A DNA stretch of 64,000 nt from Rossellomorea aquimaris (GCF_020171925.1 NZ_JAIVAR010000002.1:701971-765970); one strand, 5' to 3'; numbered from the stretch's first letter, positions 20,875 through 29,678 are shown. Notes: generated by a model not told the origin, from the sequence alone. Made by a program: numbers and translations.

Positions 20875-22401
20875 ATGGAAAATCGTGCCCAGTTTGGAAC
20901 ACGCGCAGGATTTATCCTGGCTGCAGTGGGATCTGCAATCGGTTTGGGAAACATTTGGCGTTTTCCGGCGGTCGCATATGAAAATGGTGGGGGAGCATTC
21001 TTCATTCCGTATCTTTTTGCTCTATTGACTGCAGGTATTCCATTGCTCGTATTGGAATTCACGATCGGACATAAGTACCGCGGATCTGCACCATTATCCT
21101 ATTTCAGAATGAATAAGAAAACAGAATGGCTCGGGTGGTGGCAAGTACTCGTTGCATTTGTCATTTCAACCTATTATGCCGTCATCATCGCATGGGCGAT
21201 GGCGTACAGTGTATTCGCCTTCAACAAAGGCTGGGGAGACGATACGGAAGGATTCCTATTCGGAGAATACCTGAAGCTTTCCGTCGATCCGGGACAGACT
21301 GGAAGTATCGTAGGTGGAGTCTTCATCCCGCTCGTACTTGTATGGGTCATTACATTGGGTATCCTTTTCAAAGGTGTAAAGAAAGGTATCGAAGTAGCGA
21401 ACAAGATCTTTATTCCTGCACTAGTAATTTTATTCTTGATCATTGTGGTTCGCGCATTAACGTTACCTGGGGCACTTGAAGGATTGGATGCATTCTTCAA
21501 ACCTGATTTCAGTAAGATCGCAGACCCTGGTGTATGGGTCGCAGCATATGGACAGATCTTCTTCAGTTTATCGATTGCCTTTGCAATCATGATCACATAC
21601 TCAAGTTATCTTCCAAAGAAATCGGATATTACGAATAACGCATTCATCACAGGTTTCAGTAACTCTGGATTCGAGCTTCTTGCCGGTATCGGGGTATTCG
21701 CGGCACTTGGTTTCATGGCTCAATCCCAAGGTGTGGGAGTTGAGGAAGTGGTAAGCGGCGGTGTCGGCCTGGCATTCGTTGTATTCCCGCAGATCATCAA
21801 TGAGTTCCCTGCACTTAATGGTTTGTTTGGCTTCTTGTTCTTTGCGTCACTCGTTCTTGCAGGGTTATCATCACTCATCTCGATCTCCGAGACATATGTG
21901 GCGGCGGTATCCGAGAAATTTGGACTTTCCCGTACGAAGGCTGTGGCATTCGGTGGAGGGCTTTCTGCCATCATCTCGATTTTGTTTGCAACCCAGGGTG
22001 GTTTATTATTCCTTGATGTTGCCGACTACTTCATCAATCAATTCGGTGTAGCATTCATCGGATTAGTGGAAGTCGTTGTAGTGGCTTGGTTCTTACGCAA
22101 GATCAACACATTCAAGGACCATTCAAATGGCATCTCAGATATCCAGCTTGGCGGCTGGTGGAAGCTTTGCCTAGGTGTCATCACACCGGTTGTACTTGGA
22201 TGGATGATGTTCGGATTATTCAAGATGAATCTTCTTAAAGAATTCGATACGGAAACAGGTAACTATGGAGGATACTCGGATGCATTTGTCCTCTATAGCG
22301 GCTGGTTCGTAGCAGCATTCGCTCTGATTATCGGAGTCGCATTCACCTTTAAGCGTTGGCATTCAAAGGCAGAAGCTGAAAGCTATAAGGAGGTAAGCTG
22401 A
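20875..22401 (+). CDS. NSS-family Na+-dependent amino acid transporter (MetP-like)
   Basis: The 508-residue protein has about 12 membrane helices. The first carries the neurotransmitter:sodium symporter signature AVGSAIGLGNIWRFP (residues ~18-32), where the Na+ and substrate site forms. The small gene 1 base downstream encodes a MetS-like subunit, which indicates the methionine/alanine MetPS subclass described in Corynebacterium glutamicum. A consensus promoter and a hairpin leader precede it. Confidence 0.88.
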   Translation: MENRAQFGTRAGFILAAVGSAIGLGNIWRFPAVAYENGGGAFFIPYLFALLTAGIPLLVLEFTIGHKYRGSAPLSYFRMNKKTEWLGWWQVLVAFVISTYYAVIIAWAMAYSVFAFNKGWGDDTEGFLFGEYLKLSVDPGQTGSIVGGVFIPLVLVWVITLGILFKGVKKGIEVANKIFIPALVILFLIIVVRALTLPGALEGLDAFFKPDFSKIADPGVWVAAYGQIFFSLSIAFAIMITYSSYLPKKSDITNNAFITGFSNSGFELLAGIGVFAALGFMAQSQGVGVEEVVSGGVGLAFVVFPQIINEFPALNGLFGFLFFASLVLAGLSSLISISETYVAAVSEKFGLSRTKAVAFGGGLSAIISILFATQGGLLFLDVADYFINQFGVAFIGLVEVVVVAWFLRKINTFKDHSNGISDIQLGGWWKLCLGVITPVVLGWMMFGLFKMNLLKEFDTETGNYGGYSDAFVLYSGWFVAAFALIIGVAFTFKRWHSKAEAESYKEVS

Positions 22402-22402
22402 C

Positions 22403-22510
22403 ATGAGCGGTAGTGCAATTATAATGTTGGTTGTCGGTGTCGTCATCATTTGGGGAGGCCTTGCGGCAAGCATCACCAATGCGGTATCGAAATCGAAAAA
22501 AGCATCATAA
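22403..22510 (+). CDS. MetS-like small subunit of the NSS transporter
   Basis: This 35-residue single-helix membrane peptide (MSGSAIIMLVVGVVIIWGGL, then a basic tail KSKKAS) begins 1 base after the transporter stop, with AAGGAGG at 22387-22393. Size, sequence and position match the methionine/alanine NSS small subunit family, in which the peptide is needed for transport. It is easily missed because of its length. Confidence 0.88.
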   Translation: MSGSAIIMLVVGVVIIWGGLAASITNAVSKSKKAS

Positions 22511-22520
22511 CGTAACAGAG

Positions 22521-22553
22521 GCAGGCGACGAACCTTCGTCGCCTGCTTTTATT
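22521..22553 (+). terminator. Terminator of the NSS transporter operon
   Basis: GCAGGCGACGAA and TTCGTCGCCTGC pair around CC, followed by TTTTATT. Confidence 0.9.
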
Positions 22554-22558
22554 ATGGC

Positions 22559-22606
22559 TGAAGGTACGTCCCTCATCGCTTTAAAGCGATGAGGGACGTA
22601 CCTTCA
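22559..22606. terminator. Perfect 48-bp palindrome between convergent genes
   Basis: TGAAGGTACGTCCCTCATCG continues CTTT|AAAG and then its exact reverse complement, with no loop and no mismatch. The TGA stop of lytH on the minus strand is inside its right end. On the plus strand TTTTTT follows, so it can act as a second terminator for the incoming plus-strand transcript. Confidence 0.85.
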
Positions 22607-23602
22607 ATTTTTTCTGCTTTTGATGCGGTCCTGGCGTTCCCATTGGCGTAAATGCGGATAAGGGTCGAAGGACCATTCTGTAAGACCATTGTCTTTGTAC
22701 ATGCCGTAATGGAGGTGCGGAGGGAATTTACCCGATGTTCCGGGTGGTCCGTATCCTGAACTTCCCACTCCGCCGATCACCATTCCAGGTTCAACAATCT
22801 GCCCGACCTTCAAGTCTTTTGAAAAGCCGCTCAAATGTGCGAAGTAATGATACGTATTATTGATATCCCTGATTCCGATCCTCCAGCCTCCGTAGCGGTT
22901 CCAACCCTTCATCTCAATGATGCCGTATGAGGTCGCCCGAACTGGCACTCCGTAGTCTGCAAACAGGTCCGTCCCTTCATGGATGCGACGGCCACCCCAA
23001 CCTCGGGCATCTCCCCATGTGTTCTTGTAGCTGTAATTGAACCGGAGAGGAAGAGGGAAAGCTTTATCGTTTAGATGGATCGTCCCGAAATGCTTATAGA
23101 TCTTTGCCTTACCCATGATGATGCTGACGGTTTTATCCCGCTTATAATAGTCCCATAATGCAAGCTTGAAGTTGTCGCGGTCGATTCCATACTGTAGGAC
23201 AAAATCTGTAAATGCCGCAAGGATGTCTTCATCACTCTGGATGCTTGCTTTACCGTCGAAATCCCCATCCCTTCCAAATCCATTGAAAAGGGCAATGGTT
23301 TTAGGATTTTCATCCTGCTCGACAGGATTCAAGGGACCGGCCCAAGTCTCAGGATCAATATAAATGGAGATCAAAGAGGAGGGCTTCTCACGATCTTTGC
23401 GTGCGAATCGCAAGCTGCGTTCGTATTGATCGACTGCAGCAAGATAATACCATGGGATACCAGTGATTGCCTCGCTCTTCTGAAACAGTTCCATTCGTTT
23501 TGTGTGTATTTGTTCTTCTGACAATTTCTCTTCTGCATGTGTCTCTACAGGAGTTATCAGAGTACAGAGAATGAGGAAGGCCAGAACGGTTCGTATATAC
23601 AA
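22604..23602 (-). CDS. lytH: Sporulation L-Ala-D-Glu endopeptidase LytH
   Basis: LytH (332 residues) is a secreted M23 peptidase needed in B. subtilis for processing the spore cortex peptidoglycan. A signal peptide covers residues 1-24 (…THAEE). The LytM-type metal site is intact: H208 and D212 in RIHEGTD, and H296/H298 in PPHLHYG. Translation starts at TTG (23602) behind GGAGGG. Its place between the yunB region and lipA is the same as in B. subtilis, although several genes have been inserted between yunB and lytH. Confidence 0.9.
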   Translation of the reverse strand: MYIRTVLAFLILCTLITPVETHAEEKLSEEQIHTKRMELFQKSEAITGIPWYYLAAVDQYERSLRFARKDREKPSSLISIYIDPETWAGPLNPVEQDENPKTIALFNGFGRDGDFDGKASIQSDEDILAAFTDFVLQYGIDRDNFKLALWDYYKRDKTVSIIMGKAKIYKHFGTIHLNDKAFPLPLRFNYSYKNTWGDARGWGGRRIHEGTDLFADYGVPVRATSYGIIEMKGWNRYGGWRIGIRDINNTYHYFAHLSGFSKDLKVGQIVEPGMVIGGVGSSGYGPPGTSGKFPPHLHYGMYKDNGLTEWSFDPYPHLRQWERQDRIKSRKN

Positions 23603-23827
23603 GTAAATCCCTCCAACTTAGAGTTCTACCTTTAGTTTGTGACGAGCAACGGGATTCATAATCATCAATAAATGGTAATAGAGTAACATGCTTGTGTTCG
23701 TATTTTTAGTATGATAAAGTGACAAAAGAAGTATATTGATGATGGCTTTTTTTACATAGAAGGAACGATCAGTAAGCGTTTCACTCTTTGCCTAAATCAG
23801 AAATAGTTAGGATTGGAGATGAGGGGT

Positions 23828-24748
23828 ATGACGAAGAAAGACGAATATGTTCGTAAACCGGATTGGCTCAAGATCAAGCTGAATACGAACGATAACTATA
23901 TGGGCTTGAAAAAAATGATGCGTGAGAAGAATCTTCATACCGTATGTGAAGAGGCACGATGCCCGAATATCCATGAATGCTGGGGAACTAGAAGAACGGC
24001 CACATTCATGATCCTTGGGGATGTATGTACACGTGCATGCCGCTTCTGTGCAGTCAAGACAGGACTTCCGAATGAGTTGGACCTTAAGGAACCTGAACGC
24101 GTTGCGGATTCAGTGCAATTGATGAACCTGAAGCATGTTGTCATCACGGCTGTTGCCCGCGATGATCTAAAAGATGGTGGATCTCAAGTGTTCGCTGAAA
24201 CGGTCCGTGCCATCCGCCGTAAAAGTCCTTTCACATCCATCGAAGTATTGCCTTCCGATATGGGTGGTGTATTCGAGAACATCAAGACCCTGATGGATGC
24301 GAAACCTGATATCATGAACTATAACATCGAAACGGTTCGCCGTTTGACTCCGAGAGTCCGCGCCCGTGCAACATATGACCGCACGCTCGAATTCCTTCGC
24401 CGTGCGAAGGAATTGAATCCGGATATCCCGACAAAGTCAAGCATCATGGTCGGCCTTGGGGAAACAAAGGAAGAAATCCTCGAGACATTTGACGATCTTC
24501 GTGCCAACAACGTGGATATCGTGACACTCGGTCAATATCTGCAACCTACGAAGAAACATCTGAAGGTACAGAAATATTACCATCCTGATGAATTTGCAGA
24601 GCTTCGTGAAGCTGCGATGGAAAAAGGATTCAGTCACTGTGAAGCAGGGCCGCTTGTGCGTTCTTCTTATCATGCAGATGAGCAGGTGAATGCTGCAGCC
24701 AAGGCTAAACAGGAAGCTGGAGAGAAAGAATTGAAACAACAAGCATAA
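23828..24748 (+). CDS. lipA: Lipoyl synthase LipA
   Basis: LipA (306 residues) is a radical-SAM enzyme that inserts two sulfurs into protein-bound octanoyl groups. Both cluster sites are complete: the auxiliary 4Fe-4S ligands C40, C45 and C51 ([12 protein letters not shown]) and the radical-SAM ligands C67, C71 and C74 (CTRACRFC). The C-terminal [11 protein letters not shown] includes the serine that ligates the auxiliary cluster. I use the ATG at 23828, matching B. subtilis MAKKDEH; upstream TTG and ATG codons would add unmatched residues. It depends on Fe-S supply from the suf operon. Confidence 0.95.
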   Translation: MTKKDEYVRKPDWLKIKLNTNDNYMGLKKMMREKNLHTVCEEARCPNIHECWGTRRTATFMILGDVCTRACRFCAVKTGLPNELDLKEPERVADSVQLMNLKHVVITAVARDDLKDGGSQVFAETVRAIRRKSPFTSIEVLPSDMGGVFENIKTLMDAKPDIMNYNIETVRRLTPRVRARATYDRTLEFLRRAKELNPDIPTKSSIMVGLGETKEEILETFDDLRANNVDIVTLGQYLQPTKKHLKVQKYYHPDEFAELREAAMEKGFSHCEAGPLVRSSYHADEQVNAAAKAKQEAGEKELKQQA

Positions 24749-24750
24749 AT

Positions 24751-24796
24751 GAAAAGGACTGACTTATGAGATGTCTCTCTTAGTCAGTCCTTTTTT
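24751..24796. terminator. Terminator between convergent lipA and yutC
   Basis: AAAAGGACTGACTTA and TAGTCAGTCCTTTT pair around a loop, with a T run on the plus strand. Confidence 0.85.
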
Positions 24797-24817
24797 ACAA
24801 GCATATATGGGACTTTG

Positions 24818-25531
24818 TCAGTCCATCATGGAGCCGGTTGTGTCGTTGCGTTTTTGTCGATTTTTATTGATTTGATGGACGTCATCTTCACCCATATATT
24901 GTTCGTCGATCATTTCACCATTCGCGTTCTCACCTGCGTCGATGTCTTTTCCCTGTGGAGAAGCTTTCAGCATCTGGTCGATGGTATCGTCAATCGCGGT
25001 ATTGACGTTGTTTGAATCACTGTCCATCTTCGCCAGGTTTTCCACATTCTGCATCAGGTTGGGATCATCCGTCACATACACGTGATACCAGCGGGGAATG
25101 ACGGACATGGCGGTTTTCTTCACCTGATCGGCTACATTGAAGCGTGCATCCTTGTCTTTTTTATCGGTTTTATACGAAATCAATACTTCTTCATCCGTGA
25201 CAAGGGTTGCACAGTCTTCTACATTTGGTATGGCTACGCTCATTTTACTGATGCTGTCGGCAACCTTCTCCCTGTCCAAGCGATACATATTCTTATTTGA
25301 AATGGTCTGTCCTTGTATTGGGCTTTTCTGCTGGCGGACATAGCCGAAGTCTTCCCCATTTTTCATGGAATCTTTGCTGACATTCTCATTATAAAGTTCT
25401 TCTTGATCATTTACATTGATCGTATTTCCATTATCGTGGAACATCTCTTCATTCGCTTTGTCTATGCCACTGCAAGCAGTCCCTAATAAAGCAAAGCTCA
25501 AGACCGTCGTACCAAGAATATATTTGTTCAA
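24818..25531 (-). CDS. yutC: YhcN/YlaJ-family sporulation lipoprotein YutC
   Basis: This 237-residue protein has an export signal ending in LLGTAC, so it is a lipoprotein. Its central part (VADSISKMSVAIPNVEDCAT, ISYKTDKKDKDARFNVADQV) matches the YhcN/YlaJ family of spore-membrane lipoproteins. The acidic, low-complexity C-terminus is probably disordered. I place the start at TTG 25531, six bases after AGGGGGTG; the upstream GTG at 25540 lies inside that ribosome site. Confidence 0.82.
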   Translation of the reverse strand: MNKYILGTTVLSFALLGTACSGIDKANEEMFHDNGNTINVNDQEELYNENVSKDSMKNGEDFGYVRQQKSPIQGQTISNKNMYRLDREKVADSISKMSVAIPNVEDCATLVTDEEVLISYKTDKKDKDARFNVADQVKKTAMSVIPRWYHVYVTDDPNLMQNVENLAKMDSDSNNVNTAIDDTIDQMLKASPQGKDIDAGENANGEMIDEQYMGEDDVHQINKNRQKRNDTTGSMMD

Positions 25532-25647
25532 GTGAAACACCCCCTATTTGTTAGGGTGACCATCTCAAAATATAATTTTTCATAGTAATTAATGGACAAT
25601 CCGTTATAATTTATAATAAGGATAATGGAAGAAAGAAGGTGGATGGA

Positions 25648-25923
25648 ATGATTTGTGTACAAAACCAATGCTATGAAATCGTGGAAGAATTCCGGGACGG
25701 ATTCAATGAGGATGCATTCAAGGATCGGTATAGCGACATTTTAAATAAGTATGATTTCATACTCGGCGATTGGGGATATGGGCAATTGCGGCTGAAGGGT
25801 TTTTTTGATGATCAAAATCAAAAGTCTTCATTTGACACAAAAGTGAGCACGCATAAAGACTATTTGTATGAATACTGTAACTTCGGCTGTGCCTATTTCC
25901 TACTGAAGAAAGTGAAGAAATGA
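25648..25923 (+). CDS. yutD: YutD family protein
   Basis: This 91-residue cytosolic protein contains the YutD-family block YDFILGDWGYGQLRLKGFF and ends with EYCNFGCAYFLLKK, where the NFGC cysteine is conserved in relatives. The function is unknown. The ATG at 25648 is used because AAGAAGG (25633-25639) is 8 bases upstream, whereas the GTG at 25639 overlaps that site. It faces yutC divergently. Confidence 0.85.
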   Translation: MICVQNQCYEIVEEFRDGFNEDAFKDRYSDILNKYDFILGDWGYGQLRLKGFFDDQNQKSSFDTKVSTHKDYLYEYCNFGCAYFLLKKVKK

Positions 25924-25929
25924 GTGAGT

Positions 25930-25966
25930 AAAAGGAACATCCCCAATTGAAGGGGATGTTCCTTTT
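25930..25966. terminator. Bidirectional terminator
   Basis: AAAAGGAACATCCCC and GGGGATGTTCCTTTT flank AATTGAA, with A and T runs on either side, between the convergent yutD and the next gene. Confidence 0.9.
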
Positions 25967-25969
25967 GAT

Positions 25970-26275
25970 TTATTTATTTTCTGTATAAGGGGGTTCTTCA
26001 TTCCGGTCTGGGTCTGCATGGACAGGATGAGAACCGGGCTCTTGACGGGGGATATCCTGGTGAAGGGATTTATTTTCATAGTTGAAGGCACTGTAGTAAC
26101 GCTGACCTTCTTCCCATTCCGTGCTTTTGTTTTCAACAGGGGTATACTTTCCGCGCGGAGATCCGTATGGCCCTTCAGGAAGTGTTTCCGGTACAAGGAA
26201 GTTGCGCCCAGTTTCTACGTTTGAGAAGTCGCTATACACTTCTTCTTCCTTGTCACGATTGTGATTGTTTTTCAT
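25970..26275 (-). CDS. Uncharacterised acidic, proline-rich 101-residue protein
   Basis: The protein is hydrophilic, rich in E, P, N and Y, with no signal peptide or membrane segment (for example VPETLPEGPYGSPRGKY). It resembles small disordered proteins of spore-formers, perhaps the DUF3905 family, but I cannot confirm that. GGGAG precedes the ATG, and it has its own terminator. Confidence 0.6.
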   Translation of the reverse strand: MKNNHNRDKEEEVYSDFSNVETGRNFLVPETLPEGPYGSPRGKYTPVENKSTEWEEGQRYYSAFNYENKSLHQDIPRQEPGSHPVHADPDRNEEPPYTENK

Positions 26276-26279
26276 CTAT

Positions 26280-26321
26280 CTCCCACCTTTCTTACTACGT
26301 AGTATGTGAGAGGTGGGAGTG
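26280..26321. repeat. Inverted repeat upstream of the acidic protein gene
   Basis: CTCCCACCT and AGGTGGGAG are the outer arms, with CTTACTACGTAGTATG inside as a second near-palindrome. One arm includes the ribosome site of the minus-strand gene, so folding could hide it. Confidence 0.45.
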
Positions 26322-26377
26322 GTTCATGCGAGGGGATTCGAAGATGATCCGTTCAAGGACTTCCGCCGCATTCACGA

Positions 26378-26647
26378 CTAGATAATGGTTTCACTCAAGA
26401 ATTCACGGAGTTCTGCCGCTTCTTCTTCAGTCAACTTATAGACGCTATCAAGATAGCCCGGTTCATCGAGATCGTCGCGTCCGATAATGGCGAACCGACT
26501 TCCCTGCAGGTCGAGTACGAGAGATTTTCCATAATAACGATCCGTCTGGGTGATTGCCAGATCATAGCGCTGATTTTCGCCCATGAAGCTTACAAATCGC
26601 GTCTTTGTTTCTTCACGGTCATCGTATAAATAAAATCGATCGGTCAA
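26378..26647 (-). CDS. DUF3055-like protein
   Basis: This 89-residue soluble protein contains TKTRFVSFMGENQRYDLAIT and YYGKSLVLDLQGSRFAIIGR, resembling the DUF3055 family of short Firmicutes proteins of unknown function. GGGAGG precedes the ATG. It is divergent from yutE. Confidence 0.7.
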   Translation of the reverse strand: MTDRFYLYDDREETKTRFVSFMGENQRYDLAITQTDRYYGKSLVLDLQGSRFAIIGRDDLDEPGYLDSVYKLTEEEAAELREFLSETII

Positions 26648-26784
26648 GGTGATTCCTCCCTTTTTTCGTTAGCTTATTTCATCATAACAAACTGAAGGGT
26701 GAAATGCAGTGAAGACGCTACTATAAAGTCGGAAGAAAGTTATGTTAAAATAGATAAGGATGCTAATCAGAAGAGGTGAACCAA

Positions 26785-27222
26785 ATGTATTTCGTCGATA
26801 GGGATAAAATTGAACAAATCTTGGTATTTATGAATGATCAATTGAGCATGTTAAATAATCATAAGCAATGGGAAACATCGATTGAAAAACTCGGTCTTGA
26901 ACGAATCGGCCATACCCTCATCGAATCGGTCCTCGATGTAGGGAACAGCATGATTGACGGGTTCATCATGAGGGACCCGGGCAGTTATGAAGACATCATC
27001 GATATCCTGCTGGACGAAACCGTCATTGATGAAGCGATGAGCAACGATTTAAAAAAGTTGATCGGAGAGCGTAAAGGACTTGTCCAGGAATACACGGAGA
27101 TCGATCATGAAGAGCTAAAGCGTATTCTCGGTGACGTGCACTCTACGTTAGAACATTTTCCTGTTCATATCCGCCGCTATTTGGAGAACGAATTAGGACC
27201 GGTATCTGCATTTAAAAATTAA
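26785..27222 (+). CDS. yutE: HEPN/DUF86 family protein YutE
   Basis: YutE (145 residues) is an all-helical DUF86/HepT-like protein. HEPN relatives are often ribonucleases carrying RxxxxH; here the matching region is near SVLDVGNSMIDGF and no clear RxxxxH is seen, and no MNT nucleotidyltransferase partner is adjacent. A toxin role is therefore unlikely. The ATG at 26785 lies behind AAGAGGTG, and a hairpin terminator follows. Confidence 0.82.
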   Translation: MYFVDRDKIEQILVFMNDQLSMLNNHKQWETSIEKLGLERIGHTLIESVLDVGNSMIDGFIMRDPGSYEDIIDILLDETVIDEAMSNDLKKLIGERKGLVQEYTEIDHEELKRILGDVHSTLEHFPVHIRRYLENELGPVSAFKN

Positions 27223-27231
27223 TGGATACGC

Positions 27232-27260
27232 AAAGCGCTTTCTAATCGGAAAGCGCTTTC
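27232..27260 (+). terminator. Hairpin after yutE
   Basis: AAAGCGCTTTC and GAAAGCGCTTTC pair around TAATCG. The T tail is short, so termination may be partial. Confidence 0.6.
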
Positions 27261-27299
27261 GTGTGCCGTATGATCGTAAGTAGAATGGAGGTTTTTAAT

Positions 27300-28064
27300 A
27301 TGAAACAGTATAAAGGTTATCTTATCGATTTGGACGGAACCATGTATAGAGGAAAAGAAGTCATCAGTGAAGCAGGGGATTTTGTCCGCAGGTTGCAAGA
27401 CAAAGGGCTGCCTTATCTGTTTGTGACAAATAATTCTTCAAGAAGGCCAGAACAGGTGGCGGAGAAGCTTCAGTCGTTCGGTATCCCGGCTGAGAAGGAA
27501 CAAGTATTCACGACATCCATGGCGACCGCACAATTCATTGCCGACAAAAAGCCTGGTAGTTCAGCCTATGTGATCGGTGAAGAAGGAATTCGCACGGCAT
27601 TGGAGGAAAAAGGGATCACGCTTCAGGATGAAAAACCTGATTTCGTCGTAGTTGGGATCGACCGCGGCATCAATTATGAAAAACTGGCTCTTGCCTGCCT
27701 TGGTGTCAGGGATGGGGCGACATTCATCTCCACGAATGGGGATATCGCGATTCCTACGGAAAGAGGGCTCCTTCCTGGTAATGGATCACTCACTTCCGTT
27801 GTGACGGTTTCGACGAACGTACAGCCGATCTTCATCGGAAAGCCGGAATCCATCATTATGGAACAGGCTTTGGAAGTTCTCGGTATTAGGAAAGAAGACA
27901 CGTTGATGGTCGGGGATAATTACGATACGGATATTAAAGCCGGTATGAACGCTGGATTGGACACGCTTCTTGTGCATACAGGTGTCACAACGAAAGAAAT
28001 CCTAGAAGAGATGGATGAACAGCCGACGTATGCAATCAATACGCTGGACGAGTGGGACGTATAA
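27300..28064 (+). CDS. yutF: HAD-superfamily phosphatase YutF
   Basis: This 254-residue NagD-type HAD phosphatase has the nucleophile motif DLDGT at residues 10-14, motif II VTNNSSR, and the late metal motif GDNYDTDI. The large C2B cap between them (EKPDFVVVGIDRGINYEKL) is characteristic. The substrate is unknown. GGAGG is 8 bases before the ATG, and the gene ends with a terminator. Confidence 0.92.
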   Translation: MKQYKGYLIDLDGTMYRGKEVISEAGDFVRRLQDKGLPYLFVTNNSSRRPEQVAEKLQSFGIPAEKEQVFTTSMATAQFIADKKPGSSAYVIGEEGIRTALEEKGITLQDEKPDFVVVGIDRGINYEKLALACLGVRDGATFISTNGDIAIPTERGLLPGNGSLTSVVTVSTNVQPIFIGKPESIIMEQALEVLGIRKEDTLMVGDNYDTDIKAGMNAGLDTLLVHTGVTTKEILEEMDEQPTYAINTLDEWDV

Positions 28065-28072
28065 GACAAGAG

Positions 28073-28104
28073 CAGTGATGGGCCCAGCGTCCGTCACTTT
28101 TTTT
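28073..28104 (+). terminator. Terminator of yutF
   Basis: AGTGATGG and CCGTCACT pair (one G-U) and run into seven T residues. Confidence 0.8.
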
Positions 28105-28241
28105 CGAAAAAAAGTGCACACTAAGAGCATTTTCAGGTTAGACATCCCTATTTGATGTAGGTAAAATAGAGTGGGGAAATTTTATTTATTTCCTAAGGAT
28201 AGCTTGGAATAAGGAGGGAGAGCATATAAAGACTGATTGAA

Positions 28242-28259
28242 AACAGTTTAAACACTGTT
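28242..28259. promoter_or_regulatory. Possible operator of the XRE regulator
   Basis: AACAGT-TTAAAC-ACTGTT is an 18-base inverted repeat about 90 bases upstream of the regulator's start, a common arrangement for autoregulation. No binding evidence exists here. Confidence 0.35.
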
Positions 28260-28346
28260 AATGAAGGGTAGAACGATAGTGTAGATCTTTCATGATTCTA
28301 TTCTTTAATTTTTAGGTTTGGTGAAAAAGAAAAGGTAGTGTGAAAT

Positions 28347-28610
28347 ATGAGAATTACTGAATTGATTGGGCAAAATATCAGAAGACACAGGCGAGCGAAA
28401 GACATCACGATTCAAGAGCTCAGTGAACGAAGCGGTTTGACTGTAAATTATATTTCCCTGATTGAAAAAGGAGATGCAAATGCATCACTAAACAAAATTC
28501 ATGCCATTATACAAGGTTTACAAGTGCATTGGGAAGATATTATTCCGACTCGCGAACAAGAAAAGACACTTAGACACGATTCTTCGGATGCAGATGTATT
28601 AACAAAATAA
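28347..28610 (+). CDS. XRE-family transcriptional regulator
   Basis: The 87-residue protein is a single helix-turn-helix domain: IGQNIRRHRRAKDITIQELS followed by ERSGLTVNYISLIEKGDANAS, typical of Cro/CI-type regulators. There is no sensor domain. It lies in AT-rich DNA that interrupts the yutF-yutG order known from B. subtilis, next to an inverted-repeat element. The targets are unknown. Confidence 0.85.
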   Translation: MRITELIGQNIRRHRRAKDITIQELSERSGLTVNYISLIEKGDANASLNKIHAIIQGLQVHWEDIIPTREQEKTLRHDSSDADVLTK

Positions 28611-28670
28611 GATAAGTCTCAGCCATCTCATACGAGCTAATGTGATGAACTCAGCTAAATGGTAATGCAT

Positions 28671-28852
28671 TTGCATGTTGTACACAATTGCTGAGCCTGC
28701 TCACGGGGTATTATTAATCTCCAAAGTATACCATTGTTGCAACCAATGGTATGGGTTGTCATTAATACGCCGTTTGCCAGCGGAATTACAAATATAGTTG
28801 ACAAATTTACAACTATATTTGTAATTATACTGAATACTGGTACAACATGCAA
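28671..28852. mobile_element. Short element with nested inverted repeats (MITE-like)
   Basis: Outer arms TTGCATGTTGTAC (28671-28683) and GTACAACATGCAA (28840-28852) are perfect. Inside are TACCATTG/CAATGGTA around 28726-28751, and a perfect 17-bp inverted repeat (28784-28800 with 28810-28826) around a 9-bp loop. It encodes no protein. I see no clear target-site duplication, so mobility is inference. Confidence 0.5.
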
Positions 28853-28895
28853 TTAAAAACTTATTCATTCATCTAAGGATATGAATCATGACAGG

Positions 28896-28928
28896 AAAAA
28901 ACAGACCTTTAAAGGAGGTCTGTTTTTT
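28896..28928. terminator. Bidirectional terminator
   Basis: AAAAAACAGACCT and AGGTCTGTTTTTT pair with flanking A and T runs. It probably ends yutG on the minus strand. Confidence 0.9.
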
Positions 28929-28951
28929 CGTTTTTCGGTAAATCCCGAAGA

Positions 28952-29452
28952 TTATTCCTGATGCTCATTACGGTGGGCAAGGCGGCTTGATGCTGCAGCG
29001 GCGATGGCCCCGACAATATCATCAAGGAAAGTATGGCACTTGCCTGAAGATTTATCATTCAACTTTTCCAATATGCCTGGTTTTTGTTTATCGATATACC
29101 CGTAGTTTGTAAAGCCGATCGATCCGTATACATTCACAATCGAGAACGCAAGGATTTCATCCACCCCATAAAGGCCTTCATCTACTTCCACAATCGATTG
29201 CAGGGGCTCTTCAAGCATTTTCTTTTCTGCTAATATGTCCAATTGGATCCCGGTAAGAATGGCATTTTGGACCTCACGCTTTGTCAGGACCCTTTCTACA
29301 TTATAAACGCATTCTTCAAGTTCCAGGTCAGGATGGTACTTCTTTTGAAGGTACATGACTAAATTTGCGATGTCTTCAATTTCGACCCCTCTTTCATGAA
29401 GCCATTTCCTTGAGGTTTCCTGTAATAGATCCATTGATTTTTTGTCCTTCAT
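28952..29452 (-). CDS. yutG: Phosphatidylglycerophosphatase A-related protein YutG
   Basis: YutG (166 residues) belongs to the PgpA-like family, with the family sequence ILTGIQLDILAEKK and the ending CHTFLDDIVGAIAAAA. The aspartates of that ending resemble the PgpA metal site, but there are no clear membrane helices, unlike E. coli PgpA. The enzymatic role is uncertain. The ATG at 29452 is 8 bases from AAAAGG; the GTG at 29461 overlaps it. Confidence 0.82.
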   Translation of the reverse strand: MKDKKSMDLLQETSRKWLHERGVEIEDIANLVMYLQKKYHPDLELEECVYNVERVLTKREVQNAILTGIQLDILAEKKMLEEPLQSIVEVDEGLYGVDEILAFSIVNVYGSIGFTNYGYIDKQKPGILEKLNDKSSGKCHTFLDDIVGAIAAAASSRLAHRNEHQE

Positions 29453-29678
29453 CCTATTCACCTTTTCTGTGTATAAATATTATTCAAGATACAGAGCCTT
29501 GTTTTACTCATATGATACCCGTTTTAAAAATAGACATAATAATAGCTTCTATCCCCATTCATGCCCATGTGTGAGGCGGGATATTCCTTGTCGGTTGGAT
29601 TTCTTACTGGAGTAGGAATAATGCACGAACGATTGTTCACAACGTAAAGTTGGTTGTGTAAAGATAGGAGAGGGTATT

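Noticed and set aside
26785..27222. HEPN toxin of a toxin-antitoxin pair (YutE)
   Set aside because: No nucleotidyltransferase antitoxin is adjacent, no clear RxxxxH is seen, and the gene is a conserved part of the yut cluster.
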